From Acanthacorydalis orientalis (lineage: Eukaryota; Arthropoda; Insecta; Megaloptera; Corydalidae), in the NCBI GenBank assembly GCA_034766995.1, contig CM068323.1, positions 2,426,752 to 2,490,751 of the forward strand: 64,000 nt of DNA, in the 5' to 3' direction. The translations under genes were made by a program, and so were the position numbers. Shown here piece after piece: positions 10,910 through 20,115 of this stretch (its first letter is position 1; the number at the start of each line of letters is the position of its first letter). The notes beneath the pieces were generated by a model. The model had not been told where the DNA came from, did not search any database, and worked only from the letters and a program-made list of their open reading frames with translations.

Positions 10910-11959
10910 TTATTCATCAACATAATCACCTTTTAGGGTGATACAATCGTTCCAACGCTTTTCCAATTTTTCAATACCATGTTTATAAAAAAAATTATCT
11001 TTCGCTTCAAAATAAGCTTCAGTTTCAGCGATGACCTCCTCATTTGAGCCAAATCTTTTTCCCAGGAGCATTTTTTTAAGATCAGCAAAGAGCCAGTAGT
11101 CACTGGGGGCTAAATCTGGCGAGTATGGGGGGTGGGGAAGCAGATCAAAGCCCAATTCGTTCAATTTTGCCATTGTTTTCATCGACTTGTGGCAGGGTGC
11201 ATTGTCTTGGTGAAAAAGGATTTTTTTTCTCTGCATGTGCGGTCGTTTTTTTGCGATTTCCTCCTTCAAACGCACCAGCAAGTCAATATAATAATCACTG
11301 TTGATCGATTTACCTTTTTCGAGATAGTCAATGAAAATCACGCCATGCGTATCCCAAAAAACTGACGCCATGACTTTGCCAGCTGACTGCTGCGTTTTCG
11401 GACGCTTCGGACGGCTTTCGCCATCTGTGCGCCACTCAGATGACTGCCGCTTCGACTCTGGAGTGTAGTGATGTATCCATGTTTCGTCCATGGTCACGTA
11501 ACGACGCAAGAAATCTTTTTTGTTGCGAGTAAATAGCGATAAACAGCTTTCTGAATCATCGACTCGTTGCTGTTTTTGTTCCATCGAAAGCAATCGCGGC
11601 ACCCACTTGGAAAAAACCTTTTTCATGCTCAATTTTTCATGAAGGATAGTAAATACACTTCCATATGATATCTGTGTCATCTCAGCAATCTCACGGAGCT
11701 TCACTTTACGATCTTTCATTATAATTTTTGTCACTTCACTCACATTTTCCGGTGTAACGGCTTCCACAGGTCTACCCGAGCGTTCCGCGTCGTTTGTGTC
11801 GGTACGACCACGTTTAAACTCGGCAAACCACCGACAAATCGTTGCTTTTGATGGACAAGAGTCCGGGTAACATTTTTCAATCCATTGTTTCGCTTGCACG
11901 GTGTTTTTACCCATTAAAAAACAATGTTTTATCAGAACACGAAACTCGGTTTTTTCCAT
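10910..11959 (-). CDS. mariner transposase
   Basis: 349 codons from ATG 11959 with no stop, the usual mariner length. The N-terminal half carries helix-turn-helix DNA-binding sequence (ATICRWFAEFKRGRTDTND, and SGRPVEAVTPENV before the second HTH). The catalytic triad reads DETWIHH, then HQDNAPCH, then YSPDLAPSDYWLF. Exactly 34 residues separate the second and third aspartates, the D,D34D signature of mariner proper. The enzyme cuts and pastes the element by binding the terminal repeats. Everything needed for activity appears present; activity itself is inferred. Confidence 0.95.
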   Translation of the reverse strand: MEKTEFRVLIKHCFLMGKNTVQAKQWIEKCYPDSCPSKATICRWFAEFKRGRTDTNDAERSGRPVEAVTPENVSEVTKIIMKDRKVKLREIAEMTQISYGSVFTILHEKLSMKKVFSKWVPRLLSMEQKQQRVDDSESCLSLFTRNKKDFLRRYVTMDETWIHHYTPESKRQSSEWRTDGESRPKRPKTQQSAGKVMASVFWDTHGVIFIDYLEKGKSINSDYYIDLLVRLKEEIAKKRPHMQRKKILFHQDNAPCHKSMKTMAKLNELGFDLLPHPPYSPDLAPSDYWLFADLKKMLLGKRFGSNEEVIAETEAYFEAKDNFFYKHGIEKLEKRWNDCITLKGDYVDE

Positions 11960-12108
11960 TTTTTAAACAAACTACAAAACGACTTTACTCCAACCTCGAT
12001 AACTCAGCTGTTTCTGGTCCGATCGACTTAAAATTTTAACACGTTTTAAGTAAAGGTTAGTACTCTAGAAAGACCTGGTTACTGGTTTACTACGAGCACC
12101 ATCTCTGG

Positions 12109-12138
12109 GTTAGTCTCGGGACTTATTGATCCATGTGT
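12109..12138. repeat. mariner terminal inverted repeat (5' end)
   Basis: Reverse complement of 10846-10875 with no mismatch, followed by the TA target duplication at 12139-12140. Confidence 0.93.
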
Positions 12139-12171
12139 TATAAATCATGCTAAAGAATAACAACTACTTAC

Positions 12172-12285
12172 ACGAGATTTTTTGGAAGGAACAGCTACTA
12201 AAGGCGTTGCTTCGTTGTTGGCACTCATTTCAATTGAGTTTGTATGGAGTGTGGCAATTCCAGACGGCTCCTCCAATGTTGCGAT
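12172..12285 (-). pseudogene. P-like transposase exon 4
   Basis: 38 codons in phase 0, acceptor ATATTTTAG before 12285, donor GTAAGT at 12171-12166. Encodes a Ser/Thr/Pro-containing linker (ending VPSKKSR) between the THAP domain and the core. The downstream intron hosts the mariner. Confidence 0.75.
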
Positions 12286-12472
12286 CTAAAATATACATAT
12301 ATTATCATATAATATTGTACAATTTTGAACTACTAAATTAACTTATACCACCAGTGTTTCTATTCAAAATAATAACAGACACATTGCAGATGTGGCTACA
12401 ATTTGAATGATTATAATAGAATTTTTTATAATTTTACAAAATAAATTATAATATTAAAGTTGTGAATACTTA

Positions 12473-12717
12473 TGTGGCGGCGCAGTTCGGAGATCGAACG
12501 TGATAACAAAAGTGTGTGCATAGCGACAGTGCGTGATTGTGCGGCTCGGAGATCGAATGTGTATAACAAAAGTGCGTGCATAGCAACGAACATTCAAATA
12601 GTTTTATTTAACCAAATTTTATTTTTCGGTCTGTCAACAACGTTTGTAAAGTAAAGTTGTATTGTCAATAAAATCGCTAATATTATCCAATAGGAAATTC
12701 ACCCATTTATTCCTATA
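12473..12717 (+). repeat. gypsy 5' LTR
   Basis: 245 bp starting TGTGGCGGCG, with AATAAA at 12667-12672. Contains two ~61-bp internal repeats where the 3' LTR has three. The end is set by comparison with the 3' LTR; the true boundary could be one to three bases earlier because target duplication and LTR end share bases. Confidence 0.9.
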
Positions 12718-12718
12718 T

Positions 12719-12736
12719 TGGTGACCCCGACGTGAT
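12719..12736 (+). promoter_or_regulatory. Primer binding site, tRNA-Trp
   Basis: TGGTGACCCCGACGTGAT is complementary to the 3' end of animal tRNA-Trp including CCA, as I recall the conserved tRNA sequence. It starts one or two bases after the 5' LTR. Confidence 0.85.
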
Positions 12737-12829
12737 CCGCAAAACAAAAATAAAATTCAATTCAACGAGAGGATTGGCCGAAAAAGTTTGGGTTATTTTC
12801 ACCGTCAAAAGTTATAACCTCCGTTCAAA

Positions 12830-13786
12830 ATGCTTCGTGATGCCGACCAAGTCGTCGCTCTTCGTGAGGAAAACGAGCGACTCCAACGGGAAATCGAAAA
12901 TTTACGACAACTGCAAGCAGAGCAACAACAACAACAGCAGCAGCAGCAGCAGCAGCCGCAACAGCCTCCGGGTGCCCCCGCTAACGTTGCAGATCATCGC
13001 CCCGGAGTTCATCGAGTGGCTGTGAAACTGCCGCCATTTTGGTCGGACAAACCAAGCTTGTGGTTTATACAAGCCGATTCTCAATTTACGCTTTCTGACA
13101 TCACGAGCGAGGTAACAAAATTTCATTACGTTGTTTCACAATTGGACGCGCGCATCGCATTGGAAGTCGAGGACGTCATTAAAAACCCTCCTCCATTAAA
13201 TCCATACACATTTTTACGCACAAAAATAATTGAGCGTTTATCCGCGTCTGAGGAACAACGCGTCCGTCAACTCATCAGCGCGGAAGAACTCGGCGAACGC
13301 AAACCGTCGCAGTTTCTTCGACATCTCCAATCTCTCGCTGGTGCAACCGTCGTGCAGGACAACCTCTTACGTCAACTTTGGCTTCAACGTCTTCCGTCAA
13401 ACGTCCAGGCTATCCTTGCATCTCAGTCTGAATTGGCGCTCAATAAGCTTGCGGAGCTCGCTGACAAAATCATCGAGATTTCGCCGTGCACATCAACTTT
13501 CTCGGTCAACGCAGCGTTCAACGATAGAGGTACCGAAAACGACTTATTAAAAGCGATTGCCGATTTACAAAAGCAAGTCGCCGAGTTGTCAGCCTCTCGA
13601 TCGCGTCCTCGTTTTCGTCCCCGCAGTTCTAACCACAATTTTAGACAGAGGAGTAAATCTTGCACTGGTGGAAATTCTAACCAACAATCGGGCCAAGTTT
13701 GTTGGTACCACAAAAAGTTTCAGCAAAACGCTAAAAAGTGCATCCAACCTTGCGATTTTTCGGGAAACGACCAAAGCAGTCTGTAA
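12830..13786 (+). CDS. gypsy Gag
   Basis: 318 codons from ATG 12830. An N-terminal coiled-coil-like segment (LREENERLQREIENLRQLQ) runs into a polyglutamine tract coded by CAA/CAG. A capsid-type domain follows with LPPFWSDKPSLWF, TKFHYVV, NPYTFLRTKIIERL and GERKPSQFLRHLQSL, typical of arthropod gypsy Gag. Near the C-terminus CWYHKKFQQNAKKCIQPC gives C-x2-H-x9-C-x3-C, a CHCC nucleic-acid-binding motif. The ORF overlaps pol by about 50 nt in the -1 frame. Confidence 0.92.
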   Translation: MLRDADQVVALREENERLQREIENLRQLQAEQQQQQQQQQQQPQQPPGAPANVADHRPGVHRVAVKLPPFWSDKPSLWFIQADSQFTLSDITSEVTKFHYVVSQLDARIALEVEDVIKNPPPLNPYTFLRTKIIERLSASEEQRVRQLISAEELGERKPSQFLRHLQSLAGATVVQDNLLRQLWLQRLPSNVQAILASQSELALNKLAELADKIIEISPCTSTFSVNAAFNDRGTENDLLKAIADLQKQVAELSASRSRPRFRPRSSNHNFRQRSKSCTGGNSNQQSGQVCWYHKKFQQNAKKCIQPCDFSGNDQSSL

Positions 13787-15051
13787 GGACGGCATCTGAC
13801 TGCTCTTCTTCTTCTGGAAGCCGTCTCATTGTTGTTGATAAAAAATCTAAACATCGCTTTCTCGTTGATACTGGTTCTGATTTGTGTTGTTTTCCTCGTC
13901 GTTTACTCCGAGATCGTCGTGCTCCCATCAACTATGATTTGTGTGCTGCCAATGGAAGCAACATCAAAACATACGGTTTTACAACCTTAAATCTCAACTT
14001 AGGCCTTCGACGTAATTTCTTGTGGAGATTTATCGTTGCTGATGTTGATTTACCGATCATTGGATCAGATTTTCTTGCCCATTATCATCTTTTACCTGAT
14101 TGCCGTACAAAACACATAATCGATGTTTCCACCGGACTTCAAGCTCGAGGTTCATCTCAACATTCTTCGCAGAGCAGTATTAAAACTGTTCAAGATTCTT
14201 CAACTTACTCTGCTCTTGTTTCTGAATTTCCCGAAATTACTCGTCCACCAGGTTTACCTCGAAATATTAAACATGAAACTGTTCATCACATTCGCACGAC
14301 TCCTGCTCCACCGGTTACAAGTAAAGTTCGCCGATTAAGTCCTGAAAAATTGAAAATTGCTCGAAAAGAATTCGATGACATGTTGCAATCTGGTACAACT
14401 CGTCCTTCCGAGAGTTCTTGGTCTTCTCCTTTACACTTAGCACCAAAAAGTGACTCAACTTGGCGTCCCTGTGGTGATTTTCGCGCGTTGAACGCTCGAA
14501 CAATTCCGGATCGTTATCCTGTTCGTCACATTCACGATGCCACTTACTTTATTGACGGTTGTACGGTGTTTTCTAAAATCGATTTAGTCAAGGCTTATCA
14601 ACAAATTCCAGTTTCCGAAGAAGATATTGGGAAAACCGCTATCATCACACCATTTGGTCTTTTCGAATTTCCATTCATGACGTTTGGACTTCGAAATGCT
14701 GGTCAAACTTTTCAAAGATTTATGGATGAAGTTTTACGTGGTTTGGACTTTTGCTTCGCTTACATGGACGACATTCTCGTTTTCTCTCGTTCTAAAGAAG
14801 GACACGAACGTCATCTTAGAATAATTTTTGAACGTCTTTCGAAATACGGCTTAATCATCAATCCACAAAAATGCATCTTTGGACTTTCCGAGGTTCCTTT
14901 TATAGGTTATACTATTTCTGCTGATGGCATTCGTGCCCCAGAAGATCGAGTTCAGGCAATAAAAGACTACCCTCTACCAAAAACAGCGCAGTCTTCGCCG
15001 TTTCCTGGGAATGCTGAACTTTTACCGCAGATTTATACCTCACGCCTCTGA
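13735..15051 (+). pseudogene. gypsy pol, protease and reverse transcriptase part
   Basis: This frame opens after a TAA at 13732-13734 and is entered from gag by -1 frameshifting. The aspartic protease has DTGSD near residue 44 (counted from 13738) with IIGSDFL further on. Reverse transcriptase has WRPCGDFRALN, FSKIDLVKAYQQIP, PFGLFEFPFMTFGLRNA and the catalytic YMDD. At about 14991 the frame leaves the conserved sequence and ends after ~20 unrelated residues; homology resumes in another frame. A 2-bp loss or 1-bp gain is implied. Confidence 0.88.
13762..13804 (+). promoter_or_regulatory. Predicted -1 ribosomal frameshift signal (gag-pol)
   Basis: Heptamer GGGAAAC at 13762-13768 lies in the gag frame as G GGA AAC, a known slippery form. 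After a 6-nt spacer, AGCAGTC (13775-13781) can pair with GACTGCT (13798-13804): a 7-bp stem with a 16-nt loop. Slippage would move translation from gag into the pol frame inside the only window where both are open (13735-13786). Confidence 0.7.
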
Positions 15052-16906
15052 ATACGAAGCTCCTTTGCATGACGCGATTAGCAATCCACTTTTGAAAGGT
15101 TCTCAACCGATAGATTGGACACCTGAACTAGAAGAAGCTTTCTCTAAATGCAAAAACTGCATTTCTTCTGCTTCTCTTCTTGTCCACCCTCGTATCGACG
15201 CGCAACTTGGTTTGTTCACAGATGCTTCAAATCATTCTGTTGGAGCATGTTTACAGCAGCTTGTTGATGACGTTTGGCAGCCACTTGCATTCTTTTCAAA
15301 GAAAATGTCCTCGAAAGAAAGTTCTTGGCCTGCGTACTATCGCGAACTTCTCGCTATCTACGCTGCAATTCAGCATTTTCGACATCTTTTAGAAGGACAT
15401 ATATTCACGATCTACACAGATCACAAACCATTGGTTTACGCGTTTCAACAAAAACGTGAAAAACTTCCACCAATTCAACTCAATCAACTCTCTTTCATCG
15501 CAGAATTTTCAACAGACATTCAATATATCAAAGGCACCGATAATTTCGTTGCCGATTCTCTTTCTCGAATTGAAGCTGTTTCTGCACCACTTGATTACGA
15601 GTTACTAGTTGAATCTCAAGAGGAAGACGAAGAGCTCAAGAGGATTATCCAAGAAAAATCTTCTCTCCGCATCGAACGTGTGCCGATTCCTGGATCCTCA
15701 CTTACTGTGTTTTGTGATACATCTACAGGAAAACCTCGGCCTTTCATCACACAGCCATTTCGTCGTTGTATCTTCAAACAACTACACAACTTGAGTCATC
15801 CCGGCGCCAATGCTTCGCTCAAGTTAATTAGCGAGCGATTTGTTTGGCCTTTCATGAACAAAGATTGTCGAAATTGGGCTCGTGCTTGCAAGGAATGTCA
15901 ACGATCGAAAATTTCTCGTCACGTTCATGCTCCTCTTGGAAATTTTGAAACTCCAACACAGAGATTTTCTCACATCCACATCGATCTGATTGGTCCACTT
16001 CCACCTGCACATTCTTTTCGATATTGCTTGACTGTCATCGATCGTTTTACTCGATGGCCCGAGGTTTATCCTTTACAGAATATAACTGCAGATACTGTGA
16101 CTCGCGCACTTTTGGATTGTTGGATCTCTCGCTTTGGTTTTCCTCAAACCATCACCTCAGATCGCGGAGCTGAGTTCACTTCTCATCTCTTCAAAAATTT
16201 CACAAAATTCTTTGGTATCCAACACAACCTTACTACAAGCTGGCATCCTGCTGCTAATGGTTTGGTTGAACGTTTCCACCGTCAATTAAAAGCTGCAATC
16301 ATGGCTCATTCTGACATTGATTGGATTCAAGCACTCCCTCTCGTTCTTCTTGGCATTCGTTCATCTTTCAAAGAAGATATCAAGTCTACCTCAGCTGAGT
16401 TAGTGTATGGAGAAACTCTTCGCTTGCCTCAAGAATTTTTCACTGCATGCTCGGAAAACAAAGGTCTTGATGATCCAAAAAGCTTCCTTATGAGCTTACG
16501 TGAGTTTATGTCACGCCTTCGTCCAGCTCCAGCATCAAGACATTGTCAACCTACAGTTTTCGTTTTCAAGGAGCTATCGAAATGCAGCCATGCATTTTTG
16601 AAAGTTGGACCGATCCTAAAAGCACTCCAGGCCCCATACACTGGCCCACACGAAATTATTGATCGAGACGAGAAAACTGTCACACTCAAGATACGCAATA
16701 AACCAACCAAAGTCTCCATTGATCGTGTGAAACCTGCATTTATTTTGCAAGATGAAGTCACTACAAAAGTTCCTGCTTCAAAACCCGTTCCTGCTTCTAC
16801 ACTTGTTCCTGTTCCTGAAGCTGTGCCCACAGAACCCACACCAGTTCCTGAACGCACGACGCGATCCGGCAGAAAAGTCAAGTTTCGAAAAATTTTGAAT
16901 TTGTAG
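14993..16906 (+). pseudogene. gypsy pol, RNase H and integrase part (frameshifted)
   Basis: Homology restarts at LRRFLGMLNFYRRFIP, the end of the RT domain, in the same frame as gag. RNase H follows (LFTDASNHSVGACLQQ, IYTDHKPL, DSLSRIE). Integrase shows an HHCC zinc region (HNLSHPG, CKECQRSK), then the DDE core: HIDLIGPLPP, TSDRGAEFTS and NGLVERFHRQLK. The C-terminus has TGPHEIIDRDEKTVTLKIRNKPTKVSIDRVKPA-type fold elements, then a Pro/Val-rich tail. Within this part there is no further break. The stop is 25 nt before the 3' LTR, so there is no env. Confidence 0.88.
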
Positions 16907-16920
16907 CCAAATTCTCTGCC

Positions 16921-16931
16921 AAGGGGGGTGG
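16921..16931 (+). promoter_or_regulatory. Polypurine tract
   Basis: AAGGGGGGTGG immediately before the 3' LTR, the expected place for the plus-strand primer. One T interrupts the purines. Confidence 0.75.
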
Positions 16932-17237
16932 TGTGGCGGCGCAGTTCGGAGATCGAACGTGTATAACAAAAAGTGTGTGCATAGCAACAGTGCGTGGCGG
17001 CGCGGTTCGGATATCGAACGTGATAACAAAAGTGTGTGCATAGCGACAGTGCGTGATTGTGCGGCTCGGAGATCGAATGTGTATAACAAAAGTGCGTGCA
17101 TAGCAACGAACATTCAAATAGTTTTATTTAACCAAATTTTATTTTTCGGTCTGTCAACAACGTTTGTAAAGTAAAGTTGTATTGTCAATAAAATCGCTAA
17201 TATTATCCAATAGGAAATTCACCCATTTATTCATATA
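16932..17237 (+). repeat. gypsy 3' LTR
   Basis: 306 bp, 61 bp longer than the 5' LTR because of a third internal repeat (TGGCGGCGC at 16934 and again at 16995). AATAAA at 17187-17192. Outside the extra unit, the two LTRs differ at very few positions (for example C versus A in TATTC[C/A]TATA). Confidence 0.9.
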
Positions 17238-17242
17238 CTTAC

Positions 17243-17329
17243 ATTTACTGGCAGATCGATCTCATCTGCAATGGTAGGAGCAATCGGTGTTTCCATCGTG
17301 CTGGTTGATGGAAACACTGCAGACGGTGG
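17243..17329 (-). pseudogene. P-like transposase exon 3
   Basis: 29 codons in phase 0, acceptor AATTTTAG before 17329, donor GTAAG at 17242-17238. The translation is Ser/Thr/Pro-rich linker. The donor overlaps the target duplication of the gypsy insertion. Confidence 0.75.
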
Positions 17330-17516
17330 CTAAAATTTAAATAGCACTTATTATACAAATGTTTATCGCTACTCAAAAACAAATTAGGTACTTTCGAATC
17401 AATGTCTCACATAGCATGATTTTGAAAAATTTTTGTTTTTCAAAACCGTATCTAATAAACCACTTTATTTATTTTTAACAGATGTAGATGATGTTAACAA
17501 TTAAAAAAAATTATAC

Positions 17517-17682
17517 CTGTCTCTCCAAGCACAAAGATGGGACGGCTGATCTATTCAAGCGGTTTTGTTGGGAATTGGTAAAGTCGCTTATTTTGAAATG
17601 ATGACTACACAATTTCATCATTTTTGATGCAGCATCAGCATGTTCTTCACCAATTCCCATTGCTTGAAGCCATAGTCGTGCT
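17517..17682 (-). pseudogene. P-like transposase exon 2 (THAP domain, second half)
   Basis: Acceptor TTTGTATCGTAG, donor CAG/GTATAA. Encodes RARLWLQAMGI, then LCSHHF (C-x2-H zinc ligands) and the AVPSL box, all expected in a THAP zinc finger, which binds transposon ends. The first base completes the Arg codon split with exon 1. This separates the THAP zinc finger over two exons. Confidence 0.85.
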
Positions 17683-17754
17683 CTACGATACAAACAGAAT
17701 TACACATAAATAACTATTAACAATGAATGTTAACAAAATTAAAATATAACTCAC

Positions 17755-17834
17755 CTGCTTTTCGTCCTTGGGCAATAAAATAATTTATCCCTCGGGACAT
17801 CGCAAATGTAACAGCTACGCCGACAAAAATTCAT
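17755..17834 (-). pseudogene. P-like transposase exon 1 (THAP domain, first half)
   Basis: Starts at ATG 17834 and encodes MNFCRRSCYICDVP, supplying the first cysteine pair of the THAP zinc finger. It ends in phase 2 at a strong donor, AGCAG/GTGAGT. About 170 bp of AT-rich leader with an inverted CCAAT box (near 17920) separates it from the terminal repeat. Confidence 0.8.
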
Positions 17835-18007
17835 TTTCACAAAATGTGGAAACAGCGATAATAAACAATATTAAACAAACGAAATTTTAAACATTGTTTT
17901 GCGAAGAATGCAATTATGTTCAACCAATCAGAGGCATTTATATTTGTTCATGTTCTCTGCCAATAGTAAAACGATACATAAAATGACTTACAAATCGAAC
18001 AACTAAC

Positions 18008-18030
18008 GCCATCTAATTATGTCCCCAAAA
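18008..18030. repeat. P-like transposon terminal inverted repeat, 5' side
   Basis: Complement of 7602-7624 at 21 of 23 positions (GCCATCTAATTATGTCCCCA and on). The bases beyond it do not duplicate those beyond the other end. Confidence 0.8.
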
Positions 18031-18510
18031 CTAAATAGCATGCTCATATTTTGCTATGTTACTTTGACCGGCCTGGGCAAGAGCTAAGATGCGCGAACAC
18101 AGTCATTTGCGTGGGTGAACACCCAGTGCGAGGCCACATGCGCGGAAGCTTAGTGCGCGGCTACAGTGCCAGTGCGTTGCAGACAGGCAACCGTCTTGAA
18201 GTCGGAGTCACACATGCGGGACTATTCGATCGAATGTTATTCGCCAACTGACAATAAACGGTCCCGATGTACACATGTGCATCGCACAAATATGCCTAAA
18301 GTGTAGGTAGACGACGTGTATCTCTCACAATATGCAGATGCTCATTCCCTTTGATTCGTGGCAAAAAAACCAGAACATGCGAACAGCGAATACAGAGAAT
18401 TCGCTTAAACATTCATATTCGAAAATCCATCCACATGTACGTTGTCGGGCTAAAGTTTGCTAGGTGTGATTCCAGCTTTAGCACACTAGCTGATATAAAC
18501 GAATCTTAAA
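18031..18510. other. No feature recognised
   Basis: Unique-looking sequence between the P-like element and the satellite. A CpG-containing part (18070-18250) passes into AT-rich DNA. No coding or RNA feature can be supported. Confidence 0.5.
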
Positions 18511-19962
18511 CAAAATGCATCATATTTAGAACTCAAAACACTTATTTAAATCATAAAATACACTTATTATATTTATTTATTATAGACTTGGACCCCTCCT
18601 TTGTATATATTATAACGTCTTATGACATATCAGTTCAATTTGAATCATCTATAATAAGAATATTTAGACAGAATGTCCCCATTTTAAATGCATCATATTT
18701 CGACCTCAAAATACTTATTTAAATGATAATACACTTATTATATCTGTTCATTAAAGACTCAGATCCCTCCTTTGTATATATTAATGTCTAATGACATACC
18801 AGTTCAATTTAAATCATCTGTAATAAGAATATTTATGACAGAATGTCAATTTTAAATGCATCATATTTAGAGCTGAAAATACTTATTAAAATCTATAAAA
18901 TTCACCTATTATATTTATTTATTAAAGACTCGGATCTCTCCTTTGTATTTATGAATTTTTAATGACATATCAGTTCAATTGAATCATCTATTATAAGAAT
19001 ATTTAGACAGAATGTCACTATTTAAAATGCATCATATGTGAACCTCAAAATACTTATTTAAATCATAATACACTTATTATATTTGTATATAAAGACTTCG
19101 ACCCCACTTTGTATATATTAATATCTAATGACATATCAGTTGATTTGAAATTATCTGTAATAAGAATATTTTTGACAGAATGTCATCATTTTAAATGAAT
19201 CATATTTAGACCTCAAATAACTGATTTAAATCATAAAATTCACCTATTATATTTCTTTATTAAAGACTTGGATTCCTCCTTTGTATTTATGAATGTTTAA
19301 TGACATATCAATTCAATTTGAATCGTCTATAATAAGAATATTTAGACAGAATGTCACTTTTTAAAATGCATCATATGTGGACCTCAAAATACTTATTTAA
19401 ATATTGAGGTACACCTATTGTATTTATTTATTAAAGTCTTGGACCCATCCTTTGTGTATATTAATGTCTAATGATATATATCAGTTCAATTTAAATCATC
19501 TGTAATAAGAATATTCTTGACAGAATGTCATCATTTTAAATGCATCTTATTTAGAACTCAAAATACGTATTTAAATCATAAAATACACCTTTTATATTTC
19601 TTTATTAAAGACTTGGATTCCTCCTTTGTATTTATGAATGTTTAATGACATATCAATTCAATTTGAATCGTCTATAATAAGAATATTTAGACAGAATGTC
19701 ACTTTTTAAAATGTATCATATGTGGACCTCAAAATACTTATTTAAATCATAAAGTACACCTATTGTATTTATTTATTAAAGACTAGGACCCCTCCTTTGT
19801 ATATATTAATGTCTAATGATATATCAGTTCAATTTAAATCATCTGTTATAAGAGTAATCTTGACAGAATGTCCTCATTTTAAATGCATCTTATTTAGAAC
19901 TCAAAATACGTATTTAAATCATAAAATACACCTATTATATTTCTTTATTATTATATTTCTTT
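18511..19962. repeat. ~171-bp AT-rich satellite, about 8.5 monomers
   Basis: The landmark GCATCAT (or one-base variants) recurs at 18517, 18690, 18858, 19029, 19197, 19368, 19542, 19713 and 19885: spacing 168-174 bp. Each monomer also holds CCTTTGTAT, TAATGACATATCAGTTCAAT and GACAGAATGTC landmarks. Monomers 6 and 8 share ATGTGGACCTC, monomers 7 and 9 share TATTTAGAACTC, so the later part is organised in ~343-bp dimers. The array is cut off abruptly where the macrosatellite begins. Confidence 0.92.
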
Positions 19963-20115
19963 ATTTTTGTCGGGTACTTCGAGAATTATTTGAGATAGTA
20001 GTTTCTCCATTGTCATTGGAAGTCAAAATAGAGAATAAAATAATTATCAAGTCTTGTTTAAGGATAATTTGTTTTTATTTATAACAAACATAACAATAAT
20101 TTCTTGACAATTTTG

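Larger units (their letters stand above)
10846..12138 (-). mobile_element. mariner transposon, structurally complete
   Basis: 1293 bp, flanked by TA on both sides (10844-10845 and 12139-12140), the standard mariner target duplication. The terminal inverted repeats are 30 bp and identical (10846-10875, 12109-12138). It is inserted in the small intron between exons 4 and 5 of the P-like transposase, in the same orientation. Perfect ends and an unbroken ORF suggest recent insertion. Confidence 0.95.
12473..17237 (+). mobile_element. Ty3/gypsy LTR retrotransposon, CsRn1-like clade
   Basis: 4.77 kb with two LTRs, tRNA-Trp primer site, gag, pol (protease, RT, RNase H, integrase), polypurine tract and no env. 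A 4-5-bp target duplication (CTTA or ACTTA) flanks it. The tRNA-Trp primer and a CHCC rather than CCHC Gag motif are known traits of the CsRn1/Kabuki group. It is inserted antisense in an intron of the P-like transposase. pol has a frameshift near 14991, so this copy is defective. Confidence 0.92.
7602..18030 (-). mobile_element. P-element/THAP9-like DNA transposon with nested insertions
   Basis: Bounded by 23-bp inverted repeats with two mismatches. On the minus strand it contains six exons that join in frame into a ~890-codon THAP-domain transposase, close to the length of THAP9 proteins. Without the nested gypsy (4.8 kb), mariner (1.3 kb) and a candidate solo LTR, the original element was about 4 kb. 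All recognised insertions lie in introns or the 3' region. An 8-bp target duplication, usual for P elements, is not recognisable. One in-frame TAA interrupts the last exon, so this copy is probably not autonomous. Confidence 0.85.

Noticed and set aside
12902..13126. Minus-strand ORF with a poly-leucine run
   Set aside because: Antisense of the Gag polyglutamine tract.
18511..19962. Alpha-satellite identity suggested by the ~171-bp period
   Set aside because: Sequence is unrelated as far as I can see, and the surrounding elements are insect-like. The period alone is not evidence.
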